Shown: positions 5,379 through 13,707 of the stretch, piece by piece
How the letters are laid out: each line of letters begins with the position of its first letter
Position numbering within the stretch: the stretch's first letter is position 1
Assembly: GCA_016296565.1 (NCBI GenBank)
Contig: JAEDJB010000027.1
Location: forward strand, 1 to 17,853
Source of the DNA: Oscillospiraceae bacterium
Lineage (GTDB): Bacteria > Bacillota > Clostridia > Oscillospirales > Oscillospiraceae
Direction: 5' to 3'
Length of the DNA stretch: 17,853 nucleotides
The notes under the pieces: generated by a model
Seen by the model: the letters and a program-made list of their open reading frames with translations, nothing else
The model's database searches: none
What the model was told of the DNA's origin: nothing
Made by a program: the position numbers and the translations under genes

Positions 5379-8300
5379 ATGTCTCCGTCAGTCCGGACAG
5401 GGCTTCGCCCAGGGTTTGATACTGGTCCAGAAGGGCGGGGGTGTCCTCCCTCACCTGGTCCCGGTTTCCGGCCCGGGCGGCCATCTCCAGGCGCTCGGCC
5501 CGGTCCCCCAGGTCCATGGCTCCGATCCACCGGGCAGCGCTCTTCATGCTGTGGACCTCGATGGCGTAGTCCTCCATCCGGTTCTCCTCCAGGACCTGGC
5601 TGATCCGCCGGACCTTGCCGTGGACCTGATCCCGGAACATCACCAGGGTCTTGCGGTAAATTTCCGCCGTGCCGCAGAAGCTCATGCCCTGGACCACGTC
5701 CACCCCCTTCAGCTCCGCCAGGTCCGGGGGCACCTGATCCCGGTTCCGGTTCCCCATGGGCCGGGCAGGGGCTTTCTGCTTGTCCTCGGGCACCCAGGTC
5801 CGCAGGGCCTGGTCCAGGGCGTCCAGCTCAATGGGCTTGGAAACGAAGTCGCTGAACCCGTTTTCCAGGAAATACTCCTTCATCCCCTTCATGGCGTTGG
5901 CGGTGAGGGCGATGATGGGCACCACGGCAAAATAGGGGTCCTTCTTGCCCATCTCCCGAATCCGCTGGGTGGCCTCCACCCCGTCCATGTCGGGCATCAT
6001 GTGGTCCATGAACACCAGGTCCGGCCACACCTGGGTCATCTGCCGCAGGGCCTCCTGGCCGGAGCGGGCGGTGTAGACCTCCATCTCGTAGGGCCGCAGC
6101 AACCCCTGGCAGACCTTCAGGTTCAGGGCCTGGTCGTCCACCACCAGCACCGCCGCCTCGGGGGCGGTGAAGCTGTTGTAATACTGGTCGCTCTCCGGGC
6201 GGATATCCCCCCGGTAGGGGCCGCAGGGGGTGGGGTCCACCACCTTCTGGGGCAGGCGCACCCAGAAGTCGCTGCCCACCCCGTAGGTGCTCTCCACCCC
6301 CAGGGTGCCGTCCATCAGCTCTGCCAGCTTCTTGCAGATGGGCAGCCCCAGACCGGTGCCCTCAATGTGCCGGTTGGCCCCCCGGTCCAGGCGGCCGTAG
6401 CTGCGGAAGATGTAGGGCATGTCCTCCTGGCGGATGCCCACGCCCGTGTCCTCCATGTGGATCACCAGAGTGCCGTCCTCCACCGCAGGCTCCCAGGTGA
6501 CAGTCAGGGTCACGGAGCCCTGGTTGGTGTACTTCACCGCGTTGGAACCTAAGTTCATAATAATGTGACTGATGTTCACGTCGTCCCCGAAGAGGGTGGC
6601 GGGGATATTTTCGTCCACCTGGGCCACAAACGTCAGCTTCTTCTCCTGGGCCCGCATCCGCAGGACGGTGATGGCGTCGTGGAGGGTGGAGAGAATGTGG
6701 TAGCTCTCCTGGGTGATCTCCATTTTGCCCGCCTCGATCTTGGACAGGTCCAGGATGCTGTTGATGTTTTCCAGGAGAATCCGGCCGCTGCCCCGGATGT
6801 CCCGGAGGCAGTTGTCCTTTTCCTCAGCGTTCTCCTCCCGCAGGCCCAGCTCGGACATGCCCAGGATGGCGTTGAGGGGGGTGCGGATATCGTGGCTCAT
6901 GTTGGCCAAAAACTGGCTCTTGGCCTGGCTGGCGGCCTCGGCGGCCTCGGCGGTGACCCGGGCCTTCTCCTCCTCCTCCCGCAGGGTTACGGTGGCGGTT
7001 TCATCCTCGAAAATCCACAGGGTCTTGGGGGTCTCCTCCGAGTACCCCGGCATGGGCAGCACCCGCATGCAGATCCAGGTGCCGTTCTGCTTCCGGTAGG
7101 TCATCTCCGCCTGGCCCTTGTCCGCCAGGATCTTCCGCATGTTGTCATAGGAAACCAGGGCCTGGAAGGCGGGCACATAGGCCGGGTCCATCAGCTCCTG
7201 GCCGTACCGCCACAGGGTGCGGCTGAGCCGGTTGTTCTCCCGCTCCAGCAGGTCGGCAAAGTACCGGGGCACCTTGATGCTCCGGGTCTCGTCCTGGTTC
7301 ATATCCACCACGTAGATGCCCTGGTAGTAGTCGGCGATGACGTGGACGAAGTCCAGCTCGTCCTCGGACTCCACCAGCTTCTTGGCCTGGAGGAAGAGGA
7401 TGTGCTCCTTTTCCTCCAGCCGCCGCTTTTCCTCCAGCTCCTGCCGCTTGGCCTCGGTGACCTGGCGGATGAGCAGGTTGCATTTGATCCGGTGGGTGCT
7501 GCTGTCCCGGAACAGATAGAGCTCGGAGGAATGCCATTCATACCCCAGGGCCTGGTCCGCCCGGACCCGGTATTCCAGGGTATACTTGGTGGTGCCGGTG
7601 AAGAAGAAACTCAGCAGAGCGCTGCGCTCCATCACCCGCAGATACTCCTCCCGGTCCTTGGGGTGGATGGTAGGGGCCACCCGCTCGCGCACAAAGGTGT
7701 CATAGGAGGGCAGGGCGCTCTCCTGGTACGTTACGCTCTCGTGGGAGGGCTGGCTGCCCTCCCGGTAGGTCAGGTGGCCGTAGGACTCCCAGCCCCACAG
7801 CATCCGCCAGGTGTCCTCCTCCAGGGAGATCTCCAGGCCGGCCACGGTTCCCTCCATCATCCGGTTGAGCAGCTTGGCCGCGTCCTCCTTCCGGTGGCGC
7901 TCCTGGACCTCCTCCGTGACCCCGCGGATGGTGCCGATGGCCTCCACCTCCTCGTTGTCGGGCAGGGGGTCAATGCGCAGCTGAATCCAGGTTTCCTCCT
8001 CGTCCATGGTCTGGAACTCCACCTCGCTGTCCTGGCCCTGGGCAGCCTGCTCCAGGGCAGCCTGGAGGGCAGCCTCCCACTGGACGGAGCAGTTCAGGCG
8101 AATCAGCATCTGCTTGGGGGTGAAAAGATCCGCCCGTACCTGGCCCTTCCCCGGGCTCAGCAGCCGGAGCAGGCCGTTGGGCAGCAGCTCGAACAGCTGC
8201 ACGTCCGAGCTGGGCAGGGCCACGTTCATAAGGGTGTTGCTCCGGGCCACCTCCTGGTCCAGCTTGTCCCGCACCGACCGCTCCCGGACGGTCTGGTAGA

Positions 8301-9219
8301 ACAGGACCATGGTCCCGGCCAGGCCGTAGAGCAGCGCCAGCAGGAAGTAGGCGACGCTCCGGGGGATCATCCCCACCGTCCGGCTGACGGCGCTCTCCCG
8401 GGCAGCAGCCAGCAGGCCCCAGCCGGCAACGCCGGTGTTCTGAACGCAGAAGTAGAGGACCTGTCCTCCCTCCTCCTCCCAGGAGTTCACTGCGGTGTCC
8501 GACCGCTGCCGCTCCGCCTGGAGATTGTCGATCTGCTCCTGGGTCAGCATATTCTGGCTGTACAGGTTCTCCCCCAGGGCCTCCTGATCCCGGAAGGTGT
8601 CCAGCAGGATGGTGCCGGTTTCGGTCTCAAAGACCACAATCCCCTGCTCCTTCTCCATCAGAGCCTGAAAGGCATCCTCGCTGAGCAGGTCCTCCAGCCG
8701 CAGGGTGCCGAAGAGCAGGCGGTCGCTGCCGGGAATCTCCACATACAGATTCACCACCCAGTCCCCGTCCGGGCCGGTTTGCTGGGCGGTGCTCACCCAG
8801 AAGCTGCCGCTCTCCCCCTGGCACTGCCGGGCAGAGGGCCAGCTTGTCTCCGTCTGGCGGGTTCCGTCGCTGAGAAGCGCCGAGCCGTCAGGCAGGCGCA
8901 GGCCCAACCGGGAAAAGGGAACGCTGTCCAGCACCGCGTCCAGGATCTCCTGGGCGGCCCGTTCGCTGGACAGACCTCTGGCCCCCAGGAGCTGAGCTGC
9001 CGTTTGCAGGCGGCTGGCCACACTCTCCACCTTGCCGGTGACCCCGGAGCTGCCCCGCTGGGCAAAAGCGGACAGGCTCTCCACCGCCGCCGCCTCGCCC
9101 CGCTTGCTCAGCTCCATGCGGAGAATGAGCAGGGTGGCAACGAAGCAGGCGACCAGCAGGATCACCGTGCGCAGCAAGCTGTGTATTCTTTTTTTCTTTG
9201 CGGCGTTGGCCCGGTCCAT
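5377..9219 (-). CDS. Hybrid sensor histidine kinase with receiver and Hpt domains
   Basis: A 1280-residue membrane phosphorelay kinase. ATG 9219 is chosen for its GAGGTG site six bases upstream; the open frame extends further 5' but only as antisense of the next gene. Order: TM1 (about 17-34); extracellular sensor region (about 36-287, possibly Cache-like); TM2 (about 288-311); PAS-like regions (about 340-450, 452-590 and 620-740) joined by charged helical linkers; HisKA with phospho-acceptor His776 (MSHDIRTPLNAIL); HATPase with N-box near N893 and GTGLGLPI; receiver with phospho-acceptor D1072 (MDHMMPDMDG); and an Hpt domain with His1223 (VHSMKSAARW). All catalytic motifs look intact. There is no DNA-binding output, so phosphate should pass from Hpt to a separate regulator, which is not in this window. 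The ligand cannot be told. Confidence 0.93.
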   Translation of the reverse strand: MDRANAAKKKRIHSLLRTVILLVACFVATLLILRMELSKRGEAAAVESLSAFAQRGSSGVTGKVESVASRLQTAAQLLGARGLSSERAAQEILDAVLDSVPFSRLGLRLPDGSALLSDGTRQTETSWPSARQCQGESGSFWVSTAQQTGPDGDWVVNLYVEIPGSDRLLFGTLRLEDLLSEDAFQALMEKEQGIVVFETETGTILLDTFRDQEALGENLYSQNMLTQEQIDNLQAERQRSDTAVNSWEEEGGQVLYFCVQNTGVAGWGLLAAARESAVSRTVGMIPRSVAYFLLALLYGLAGTMVLFYQTVRERSVRDKLDQEVARSNTLMNVALPSSDVQLFELLPNGLLRLLSPGKGQVRADLFTPKQMLIRLNCSVQWEAALQAALEQAAQGQDSEVEFQTMDEEETWIQLRIDPLPDNEEVEAIGTIRGVTEEVQERHRKEDAAKLLNRMMEGTVAGLEISLEEDTWRMLWGWESYGHLTYREGSQPSHESVTYQESALPSYDTFVRERVAPTIHPKDREEYLRVMERSALLSFFFTGTTKYTLEYRVRADQALGYEWHSSELYLFRDSSTHRIKCNLLIRQVTEAKRQELEEKRRLEEKEHILFLQAKKLVESEDELDFVHVIADYYQGIYVVDMNQDETRSIKVPRYFADLLERENNRLSRTLWRYGQELMDPAYVPAFQALVSYDNMRKILADKGQAEMTYRKQNGTWICMRVLPMPGYSEETPKTLWIFEDETATVTLREEEEKARVTAEAAEAASQAKSQFLANMSHDIRTPLNAILGMSELGLREENAEEKDNCLRDIRGSGRILLENINSILDLSKIEAGKMEITQESYHILSTLHDAITVLRMRAQEKKLTFVAQVDENIPATLFGDDVNISHIIMNLGSNAVKYTNQGSVTLTVTWEPAVEDGTLVIHMEDTGVGIRQEDMPYIFRSYGRLDRGANRHIEGTGLGLPICKKLAELMDGTLGVESTYGVGSDFWVRLPQKVVDPTPCGPYRGDIRPESDQYYNSFTAPEAAVLVVDDQALNLKVCQGLLRPYEMEVYTARSGQEALRQMTQVWPDLVFMDHMMPDMDGVEATQRIREMGKKDPYFAVVPIIALTANAMKGMKEYFLENGFSDFVSKPIELDALDQALRTWVPEDKQKAPARPMGNRNRDQVPPDLAELKGVDVVQGMSFCGTAEIYRKTLVMFRDQVHGKVRRISQVLEENRMEDYAIEVHSMKSAARWIGAMDLGDRAERLEMAARAGNRDQVREDTPALLDQYQTLGEALSGLTET

Positions 9220-9265
9220 AACGCACCTCGAATCTATTGAAATGCAACATTTTTTACTTTTTTTT

Positions 9266-9295
9266 AGTTTACACCATGTTTCCCCCAAACCGCAA
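9266..9295 (-). promoter_or_regulatory. Possible promoter of the hybrid kinase gene
   Basis: On the minus strand: TTGCGG (9295 to 9290), an 18-base spacer and TAAACT (9271 to 9266), about 47 bases before the kinase ATG. The match to consensus is moderate. It lies downstream of the preceding gene's terminator, so the kinase needs its own start. Confidence 0.4.
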
Positions 9296-9360
9296 GGGAG
9301 CGGCGCAAAAAAAGCGGTCGGGGCCCCCGCCGGGCAGGCGATCCCATTCTGCCAGGGCAG

Positions 9361-9390
9361 AAAAAACGGCCGGTTTCCCAGCCGTTTTTT
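9361..9390 (-). terminator. Terminator of the MoxR/VWA operon
   Basis: On the minus strand AAAAAACGGCTGG, loop GAAA, then CCGGCCGTTTTTT: a 7-bp GC stem with one wobble, extended by A/T pairs. It ends 14 bases after the VWA protein stop codon and is a strong intrinsic terminator. Confidence 0.9.
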
Positions 9391-9404
9391 GCGCAAATTC
9401 AAAC

Positions 9405-10601
9405 TTACCGCGCCGACACCAGTTTCTTCAGGCCCCGGCCCAGCCCCTCCACGGTGAGCTGGTACATATCCACCACGCTGCGGACCATTTCGATGGTCTG
9501 AGCGCCGTAGTCGTACTCCCACATGGACTCGGGGATGGGGTTGAACCACACCATCTTCTCGAACCGGTTGTGGAAGCGGTTGAGCCAGGTCAGGCCGGTC
9601 TCGTTGTTGTACCGGTTGTACCAGCTGCTGCCGCCGATCCAGGTCAGCTCCGAGGGGGCCATGGAGGCATCGCCCACCACAATGACCTTGTACTCCCGGC
9701 TCAGGTTGTTGATGACCCACTGGGTCTGCACCGACTCCCCATAGGTGCACCGGGGATCGGTGTACAGCTCGGAGTACCAGCAGTTGTGGAAGTAGAAAAT
9801 CTTCAGGTCCTTGAAGTTGTTGGCCCGGTTCACCGCCTGGAAGAGCTGGCTGCACAGCCGGGCGTAGGGATTCATGGACCCGCCGGAGTCGAAGAGGACC
9901 ATCACCTTGATGTCGTTGGTCCGGGGACGGTCGAACTCCAGCTGGAGGTAACCGGCGTTGTTGCAGGTCTCGTCGATGGTTCGGTCCAGGTTCAGCACGT
10001 CCATGGGGCCGTCCTGGCGGGTGGTCATCTGCCGCAGGCGGCGGAAGGCCAGCTGGAAGGACCGCTGGTCCAGCACGTTGTCCTCCCGGAAGTCCCGGAA
10101 TTCCCGCTCGCCGGCCACCTGGAGGGCGTGGCGGTGCTGGCTCTCGCCCCCCACCCGGATGCCGGTGGCGGCGTAGCCCGAGTGGCCCATGGTGGAGGTG
10201 CCGCCGGTGCCCACCCAGTACTGGCCGCCGTCGTGGCGCTCGTGCTGTTCCCGCAGGCGCTCCTCCAGCATCTGGCGGAGCTTCTCCAGGTCGTAGGTGG
10301 TGCGGGCGTCCACCTCGTCCTTGTCGTATTTCTTCATGTTCTTGGGGTCATGGAGCCACTCCATCAGCTCCTGAGGCACATCCTCAAAGTGCTGGACCCG
10401 GTCGAAGTACTCCAGGAAGATCTCGTCGAACTTGTCAAAGTCCGCCTCGGTCTTCACCAGGATGGCCCGGCTGACGTAGTAGAACTCCAGCAGGCTGTTG
10501 CGGCACAGCCCCCGCTCCAGAGCCTCCATCAGGGAGAGCCACTCGTTCATGGATACCTTCAGGCCCCGGGCGCGCAGGAGGTAGAATAAATCGGTAAACA
10601 C
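9405..10601 (-). CDS. CoxE-like VWA domain protein partnered with MoxR ATPase
   Basis: A 398-residue soluble protein without signal peptide or membrane helix, so cytoplasmic. GTG 10601 is chosen because a strong AAGGAGGGG site precedes it at good spacing, and it starts 19 bases after the MoxR gene. The N-terminal about 220 residues are helical and charged (Asp/Lys/Arg-rich). The C-terminal half is a VWA domain with the variant metal site FDSGGSM (D238), where DxGGS replaces the textbook DxSxS; I recall this variant, and the nearby YFHNC motif, as typical of one CoxE-like VWA family (COG3825-like, from memory). Such proteins work with MoxR AAA+ ATPases, probably as chaperones or metal-insertion factors (compare RavA-ViaA). 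The target here is unknown. Confidence 0.88.
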   Translation of the reverse strand: MFTDLFYLLRARGLKVSMNEWLSLMEALERGLCRNSLLEFYYVSRAILVKTEADFDKFDEIFLEYFDRVQHFEDVPQELMEWLHDPKNMKKYDKDEVDARTTYDLEKLRQMLEERLREQHERHDGGQYWVGTGGTSTMGHSGYAATGIRVGGESQHRHALQVAGEREFRDFREDNVLDQRSFQLAFRRLRQMTTRQDGPMDVLNLDRTIDETCNNAGYLQLEFDRPRTNDIKVMVLFDSGGSMNPYARLCSQLFQAVNRANNFKDLKIFYFHNCWYSELYTDPRCTYGESVQTQWVINNLSREYKVIVVGDASMAPSELTWIGGSSWYNRYNNETGLTWLNRFHNRFEKMVWFNPIPESMWEYDYGAQTIEMVRSVVDMYQLTVEGLGRGLKKLVSAR

Positions 10602-10620
10602 GGGGTCCCCTCCTTCCGTT

Positions 10621-11454
10621 TTACCAGCGGTAGCCGTTCTTTACCCGGTTCTTGGCGTTCTTCACGGCGGTGAGGTCCTCGGTCTTCTTCAGGAGGATGC
10701 CGGCATAGGGCAGCTCGGCCTCGATCTTATCCGGGTCCACCCCGCCCAGGCGGAGGGCCTGGAGCCAGTCCAGCAGCTCGGAGGTGGAGGGCTTCTTGGC
10801 AACGGTGGGCAGGTCACGGACCTGGTAGAAGGCCCGCATGGCCATCTCCAGCAGGTGATCCTCAATGTTGTCGTAGTGGGCGTGGACAATGTCGGTCATC
10901 ATGGCCTCGTTGGGGAAGGAAATGTAGTGGAAGATGCAGCGGCGCAGGAAGGCGTCGGGCAGCTCCTTCTCGGCGTTGGAGGTGATGATGACGATGGGGC
11001 GCTGCTTGGCCTTGATGGTCTCCTTGGTCTCGGGGATGTAGAACTCCATCTTGTCCAGCTCCCACAGCAGGTCGTTGGGGAACTCCAGGTCGGCCTTGTC
11101 GATCTCGTCGATGAGCAGGACCACCTGCTCGTCGGCGGCAAAGGCCTCGCCCAGCTTGCCCAGCTTGATGTACTTCTTGATGTCGTCCACCCCTTCGCCG
11201 CCGAACTGGCTGTCGTACAGACGCTGGACGGTGTCGTAGACATACAGGCCGTCCTGGGCCTTGGTGGTGGACTTGATGTTCCAGATGATGAGCTTCTTGT
11301 CCAGGGCCTCGCTGATGGCCTGGGCCAGCTGGGTCTTGCCGGTGCCGGGCTCGCCCTTGATGAGCAGGGGCTTTTCCAGGGCGATGGCGATGTTGACAAT
11401 GCGCAGCAGGTCGGAGGACACGACGTAGGTGCTGCTTCCCTTGAATTCGTTCAT
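10621..11454 (-). CDS. MoxR-family AAA+ ATPase
   Basis: A 277-residue ATPase of the MoxR/AAA_5 type. ATG 11454 has a GGAAG site 8 bases upstream. Walker A is GEPGTGKT (34-41), Walker B is VVLLIDEIDKAD (111-122, D116-E117), a sensor-1 Asn lies in IITSNAEKELPDAF, and arginines just after it (LRRC) fit the arginine finger. Length is at the short end, with only a brief C-terminal lid. It is the first gene of a two-gene operon with the VWA protein; a MoxR plus VWA pair is the usual arrangement, with the ATPase remodelling a client that the VWA protein recruits. The client is not evident. The 5' leader contains a 14-bp palindrome. The scfA operon is transcribed divergently from the same intergenic region. 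Confidence 0.92.
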   Translation of the reverse strand: MNEFKGSSTYVVSSDLLRIVNIAIALEKPLLIKGEPGTGKTQLAQAISEALDKKLIIWNIKSTTKAQDGLYVYDTVQRLYDSQFGGEGVDDIKKYIKLGKLGEAFAADEQVVLLIDEIDKADLEFPNDLLWELDKMEFYIPETKETIKAKQRPIVIITSNAEKELPDAFLRRCIFHYISFPNEAMMTDIVHAHYDNIEDHLLEMAMRAFYQVRDLPTVAKKPSTSELLDWLQALRLGGVDPDKIEAELPYAGILLKKTEDLTAVKNAKNRVKNGYRW

Positions 11455-11495
11455 GGCGTAAACTTCCTTTCTCCTTGTAACTGAATGATATACCT

Positions 11496-11509
11496 CGGCC
11501 CGCGGGCCG
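11496..11509. promoter_or_regulatory. 14-bp perfect palindrome in the moxR leader
   Basis: CGGCCCGCGGGCCG is perfectly self-complementary and lies about 42 bases upstream of the moxR ATG in an otherwise AT-rich intergenic stretch. It may be a protein-binding site or an RNA hairpin; which one cannot be decided from sequence. Confidence 0.4.
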
Positions 11510-11652
11510 TCGTTTGTTCATTAAAATAGGTTAATTAGTGTTATTTTACCACAAAGACGGGAGAAAGTCATGGCTTTTGTGTCGTTTCCCGCAACAATTT
11601 TACCCAGCCTGTCAGGACTTTTTTTGTAGGATGGGGAAAATCCGCCCTGCCA

Positions 11653-11681
11653 TTGACAAGTTGTCTAAAGTACATTATAAT
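11653..11681 (+). promoter_or_regulatory. Perfect consensus promoter of the scfA operon
   Basis: TTGACA (11653-11658), exactly 17 bases, TATAAT (11676-11681). Both hexamers match the housekeeping sigma consensus, predicting strong constitutive transcription starting near 11688, about 42 bases before the scfA ATG. Confidence 0.9.
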
Positions 11682-11729
11682 GTTTTTGATTATCACCCGG
11701 ATACCGGGATCGAAAGGAGCTGCTCTTTC

Positions 11730-11876
11730 ATGAAGAGAATCCAAACCCTGGAGACGCGGGACCTGGCCAAGAGCCTGAAGACCGGCGGCTGCGGCGAATG
11801 CCAGACCTCCTGCCAGTCTGCCTGCAAGACCTCCTGCGGCCTTGCCAATCAGCAGTGCGAGAATAGCAACCGCTAA
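11730..11876 (+). CDS. scfA: SCIFF ribosomal peptide precursor (six cysteines in forty-five residues)
   Basis: A 48-residue precursor peptide. ATG 11730 follows AAAGGAG by about 10 bases. The leader half (MKRIQTLETRDLAKSLK) precedes a cysteine-rich core with six cysteines at 21, 24, 28, 32, 36 and 43, the hallmark of SCIFF. In this family the neighbouring radical SAM enzyme installs a thioether crosslink from a cysteine sulfur to another residue's alpha carbon; the final biological role is still unclear. It is the first gene after a perfect promoter and is followed by a hairpin attenuator before its maturase, which fits a higher need for substrate than for enzyme. Confidence 0.96.
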   Translation: MKRIQTLETRDLAKSLKTGGCGECQTSCQSACKTSCGLANQQCENSNR

Positions 11877-11904
11877 TCCGCGGCTGACGTATTGAATGTA
11901 GGAA

Positions 11905-11945
11905 AAGCTGCCGCCTGATCTGGGATCAAGCGGCGCTTCCTTTTT
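11905..11945 (+). terminator. Partial terminator/attenuator between scfA and scfB
   Basis: A long imperfect stem (11905-11920 with 11924-11938, loop TGG; one bulged T and one C-A mismatch) is followed by CCTTTTTCTCC. scfB has no clear promoter of its own, so readthrough is expected. The hairpin probably makes more scfA than scfB message. Confidence 0.8.
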
Positions 11946-11984
11946 CTCCTTCTTTATCGAAACCACACAGAAACGAGAACGAAC

Positions 11985-13358
11985 ATGATTCATCAGTACA
12001 AATTAAACGGCTACAACATCGTCCTGGACGTGTACAGCGGCTCGGTCCACCTGGTGGACGAAGTGGCCTACGACATGATCGCCCTGTTCGAGACCACCCC
12101 TCATGAGGAGATCATTGCCCAGATGCTGGCCAAGTACGGCCAGCAGGAGGACGTAAACGAGGCGGAGCTGCGGGAATGTCTGTCGGACATCCAGGCCCTG
12201 AAGGACGCCGGCAAGCTCTTCTCCCAGGACCTGTGGAAGGACGTGGAGCAGGAGGCCTTCGAGCACACCAAGCCCGTCCTCAAGGCCATGTGCCTGCACG
12301 TGGCCCACACCTGCAACTTAAACTGCGACTACTGCTTTGCCAGCCAGGGCAACTACCACGGGGACCGTGCCCTCATGTCCTTTGAGGTGGGCAAGCAGGC
12401 CCTGGACTTTCTCATCGCCAGCTCCGGCAGCCGGGTGAACCTGGAGGTGGACTTCTTCGGGGGCGAGCCCCTGATGAACTGGGATGTGGTGAAGCAGCTG
12501 GTGGCCTACGCCCGCACCCAGGAGCCCATCCACCACAAGAACTTCCGCTTCACCCTCACCACCAACGGCATGCTGCTGGACGACGAGGTCACCGAGTTCT
12601 GCAACAAGGAGATGCACAACGTGGTGCTGAGCCTGGACGGCCGGAAGGAAATCCACGACCGCCTGCGGAAAAACCTGGCCGGCCTGGGCAGCTACGACAT
12701 CATCGTGCCCAAGTTCCAGGAGTTTGTGAAGAAGCGGGGGGACCTGAGCTACTACATGCGGGGCACCTTCACCCACGACAACGTGGACTTCACCAAGGAC
12801 ATTTTCCACATGGCCGATCTGGGCTTTACTGAGCTGAGCATGGAGCCGGTGGTGAGCCCCCCGGGAGAGCCCTGGGCCCTCACTGACGAGGACCTGCCCA
12901 AGCTCTTCCAGCAATACGAAATCCTGGCCAAAGAGATGATCCAGCGGAAGAAGGAGGGCCGGCCCTTCACCTTCTACCACTACATGATCGACCTGTCCGG
13001 CGGCCCCTGCCTGCACAAGCGCATGTCCGGCTGCGGCTCAGGCACCGAGTATCTGGCGGTGACCCCCTGGGGAGAGCTCTTCCCCTGCCACCAGTTCGTC
13101 AACGACCCCGCCTACTCCATGGGCAACGTCTGGGACGGGATCACCAACCCCCAGCTGGGGGAGAAATTCCACCGGTGCAACGTGGTGGCCAACCCTGACT
13201 GCCGGGACTGCTGGGCCCGGCTCTACTGCGCCGGCGGCTGCGCCGCCAACGCCTACCACGCCAGCGGCGACATCAACGGCACCTATACCTACGGCTGCGA
13301 GCTGTTCAAAAAGCGCATCGAATGCGCCATCATGATCCAGGCAGCCGAGCAAGAATAA
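11985..13358 (+). CDS. scfB: SCIFF radical SAM maturase (thioether-forming)
   Basis: A 457-residue radical SAM/SPASM enzyme that crosslinks the SCIFF peptide using S-adenosylmethionine (CteB-like). ATG 11985 has only a weak upstream site (AACGAGAA), so translation may be modest; the N-terminus MIHQYKLNGYNIVLDVYSG is right for the family. Residues 1-90 form a PqqD/RRE-like peptide-binding region. The radical SAM cluster motif is CNLNCDYC (C110, C114, C117), followed by FFGGEP, which contacts SAM. The C-terminal SPASM region carries many cysteines (GPCLHKRMSGCGSG, FPCHQF, PDCRDCWARLYCAGGC, YGCELF) for auxiliary iron-sulfur clusters. Length is normal. It lies 108 bases after scfA across an attenuator. 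Confidence 0.96.
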   Translation: MIHQYKLNGYNIVLDVYSGSVHLVDEVAYDMIALFETTPHEEIIAQMLAKYGQQEDVNEAELRECLSDIQALKDAGKLFSQDLWKDVEQEAFEHTKPVLKAMCLHVAHTCNLNCDYCFASQGNYHGDRALMSFEVGKQALDFLIASSGSRVNLEVDFFGGEPLMNWDVVKQLVAYARTQEPIHHKNFRFTLTTNGMLLDDEVTEFCNKEMHNVVLSLDGRKEIHDRLRKNLAGLGSYDIIVPKFQEFVKKRGDLSYYMRGTFTHDNVDFTKDIFHMADLGFTELSMEPVVSPPGEPWALTDEDLPKLFQQYEILAKEMIQRKKEGRPFTFYHYMIDLSGGPCLHKRMSGCGSGTEYLAVTPWGELFPCHQFVNDPAYSMGNVWDGITNPQLGEKFHRCNVVANPDCRDCWARLYCAGGCAANAYHASGDINGTYTYGCELFKKRIECAIMIQAAEQE

Positions 13359-13382
13359 CACAGCAAAGGAGAACGGATTGTT

Positions 13383-13595
13383 ATGGAAGTTAAAAAAGTA
13401 ACCTACAGCGGCCTGGACACCGAAGACGTGACCCAGCAGCTGGAGGACGGAAACGACAAGATGGTTGCCAAGGGCTGGATAGTCAAGCGGGAAGATATGC
13501 TCAGCTCCTCCACCGTCCGGGTGACCTACATCCGGGGCGAGATGGACGAGGACGACGAAGAGGCTATGGCTGCTCTGGAGAGCATGGAGGACTGA
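13383..13595 (+). CDS. 70-residue acidic protein of unknown function in the scf operon
   Basis: I do not recognise a family. It starts 24 bases after the scfB stop with a clear AAAGGAG site about 10 bases before ATG 13383, so it should be translated with the operon. The protein is soluble, without signal or membrane segment; residues 1-50 could form a small alpha/beta fold (KKVTYSGL, VTQQLEDGNDKMVAKGW, VRVTYIRG) and the tail is very acidic (EMDEDDEEAMAALESMED). It lacks cysteines, so it is not a second SCIFF substrate. Its position suggests a link to peptide maturation or simply a housekeeping role. Confidence 0.75.
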   Translation: MEVKKVTYSGLDTEDVTQQLEDGNDKMVAKGWIVKREDMLSSSTVRVTYIRGEMDEDDEEAMAALESMED

Positions 13596-13635
13596 TCCTG
13601 CTCCCGACCCCACAGACAGAGAGGATGACAACAGT

Positions 13636-13707
13636 ATGGCAATCGGATTAATCGTAGGTATTGTGTTTATGGTCGCGGTTTTCCTCTTGGAGAACCGGAA
13701 AAAGTGA
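13636..13707 (+). CDS. 23-residue single-pass membrane peptide
   Basis: A tiny gene. ATG 13636 follows GAGAGG by about 10 bases. The product is MAIGLIVGIVFMVAVFLLEN followed by RKK: one hydrophobic helix with a basic end, typical of small membrane microproteins with the C-terminus in the cytoplasm. Its stop codon overlaps the start of the next gene by four bases (GTGA), so the two are likely translationally coupled. That neighbour is also a membrane-anchored protein, so the peptide may be its partner. It could instead be only a coupling leader peptide. Confidence 0.55.
   Translation: MAIGLIVGIVFMVAVFLLENRKK

Noticed and set aside
5416..9240. Long plus-strand open frames opposite the hybrid kinase
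   Set aside because: Products are low-complexity (Gly/Val/His/Leu-rich) and mirror GC-rich codons of the kinase; no ribosome binding sites and no known domains.
9220..9855. Upstream extension of the kinase frame to 9855
   Set aside because: The extra 212 codons are antisense of the VWA gene and cross its terminator; the ATG at 9219 has a good ribosome binding site.
9237..11484. Long plus-strand frames opposite the VWA and MoxR genes
   Set aside because: They are shadows of two clearly conserved minus-strand proteins, with repetitive valine/leucine/glycine composition.
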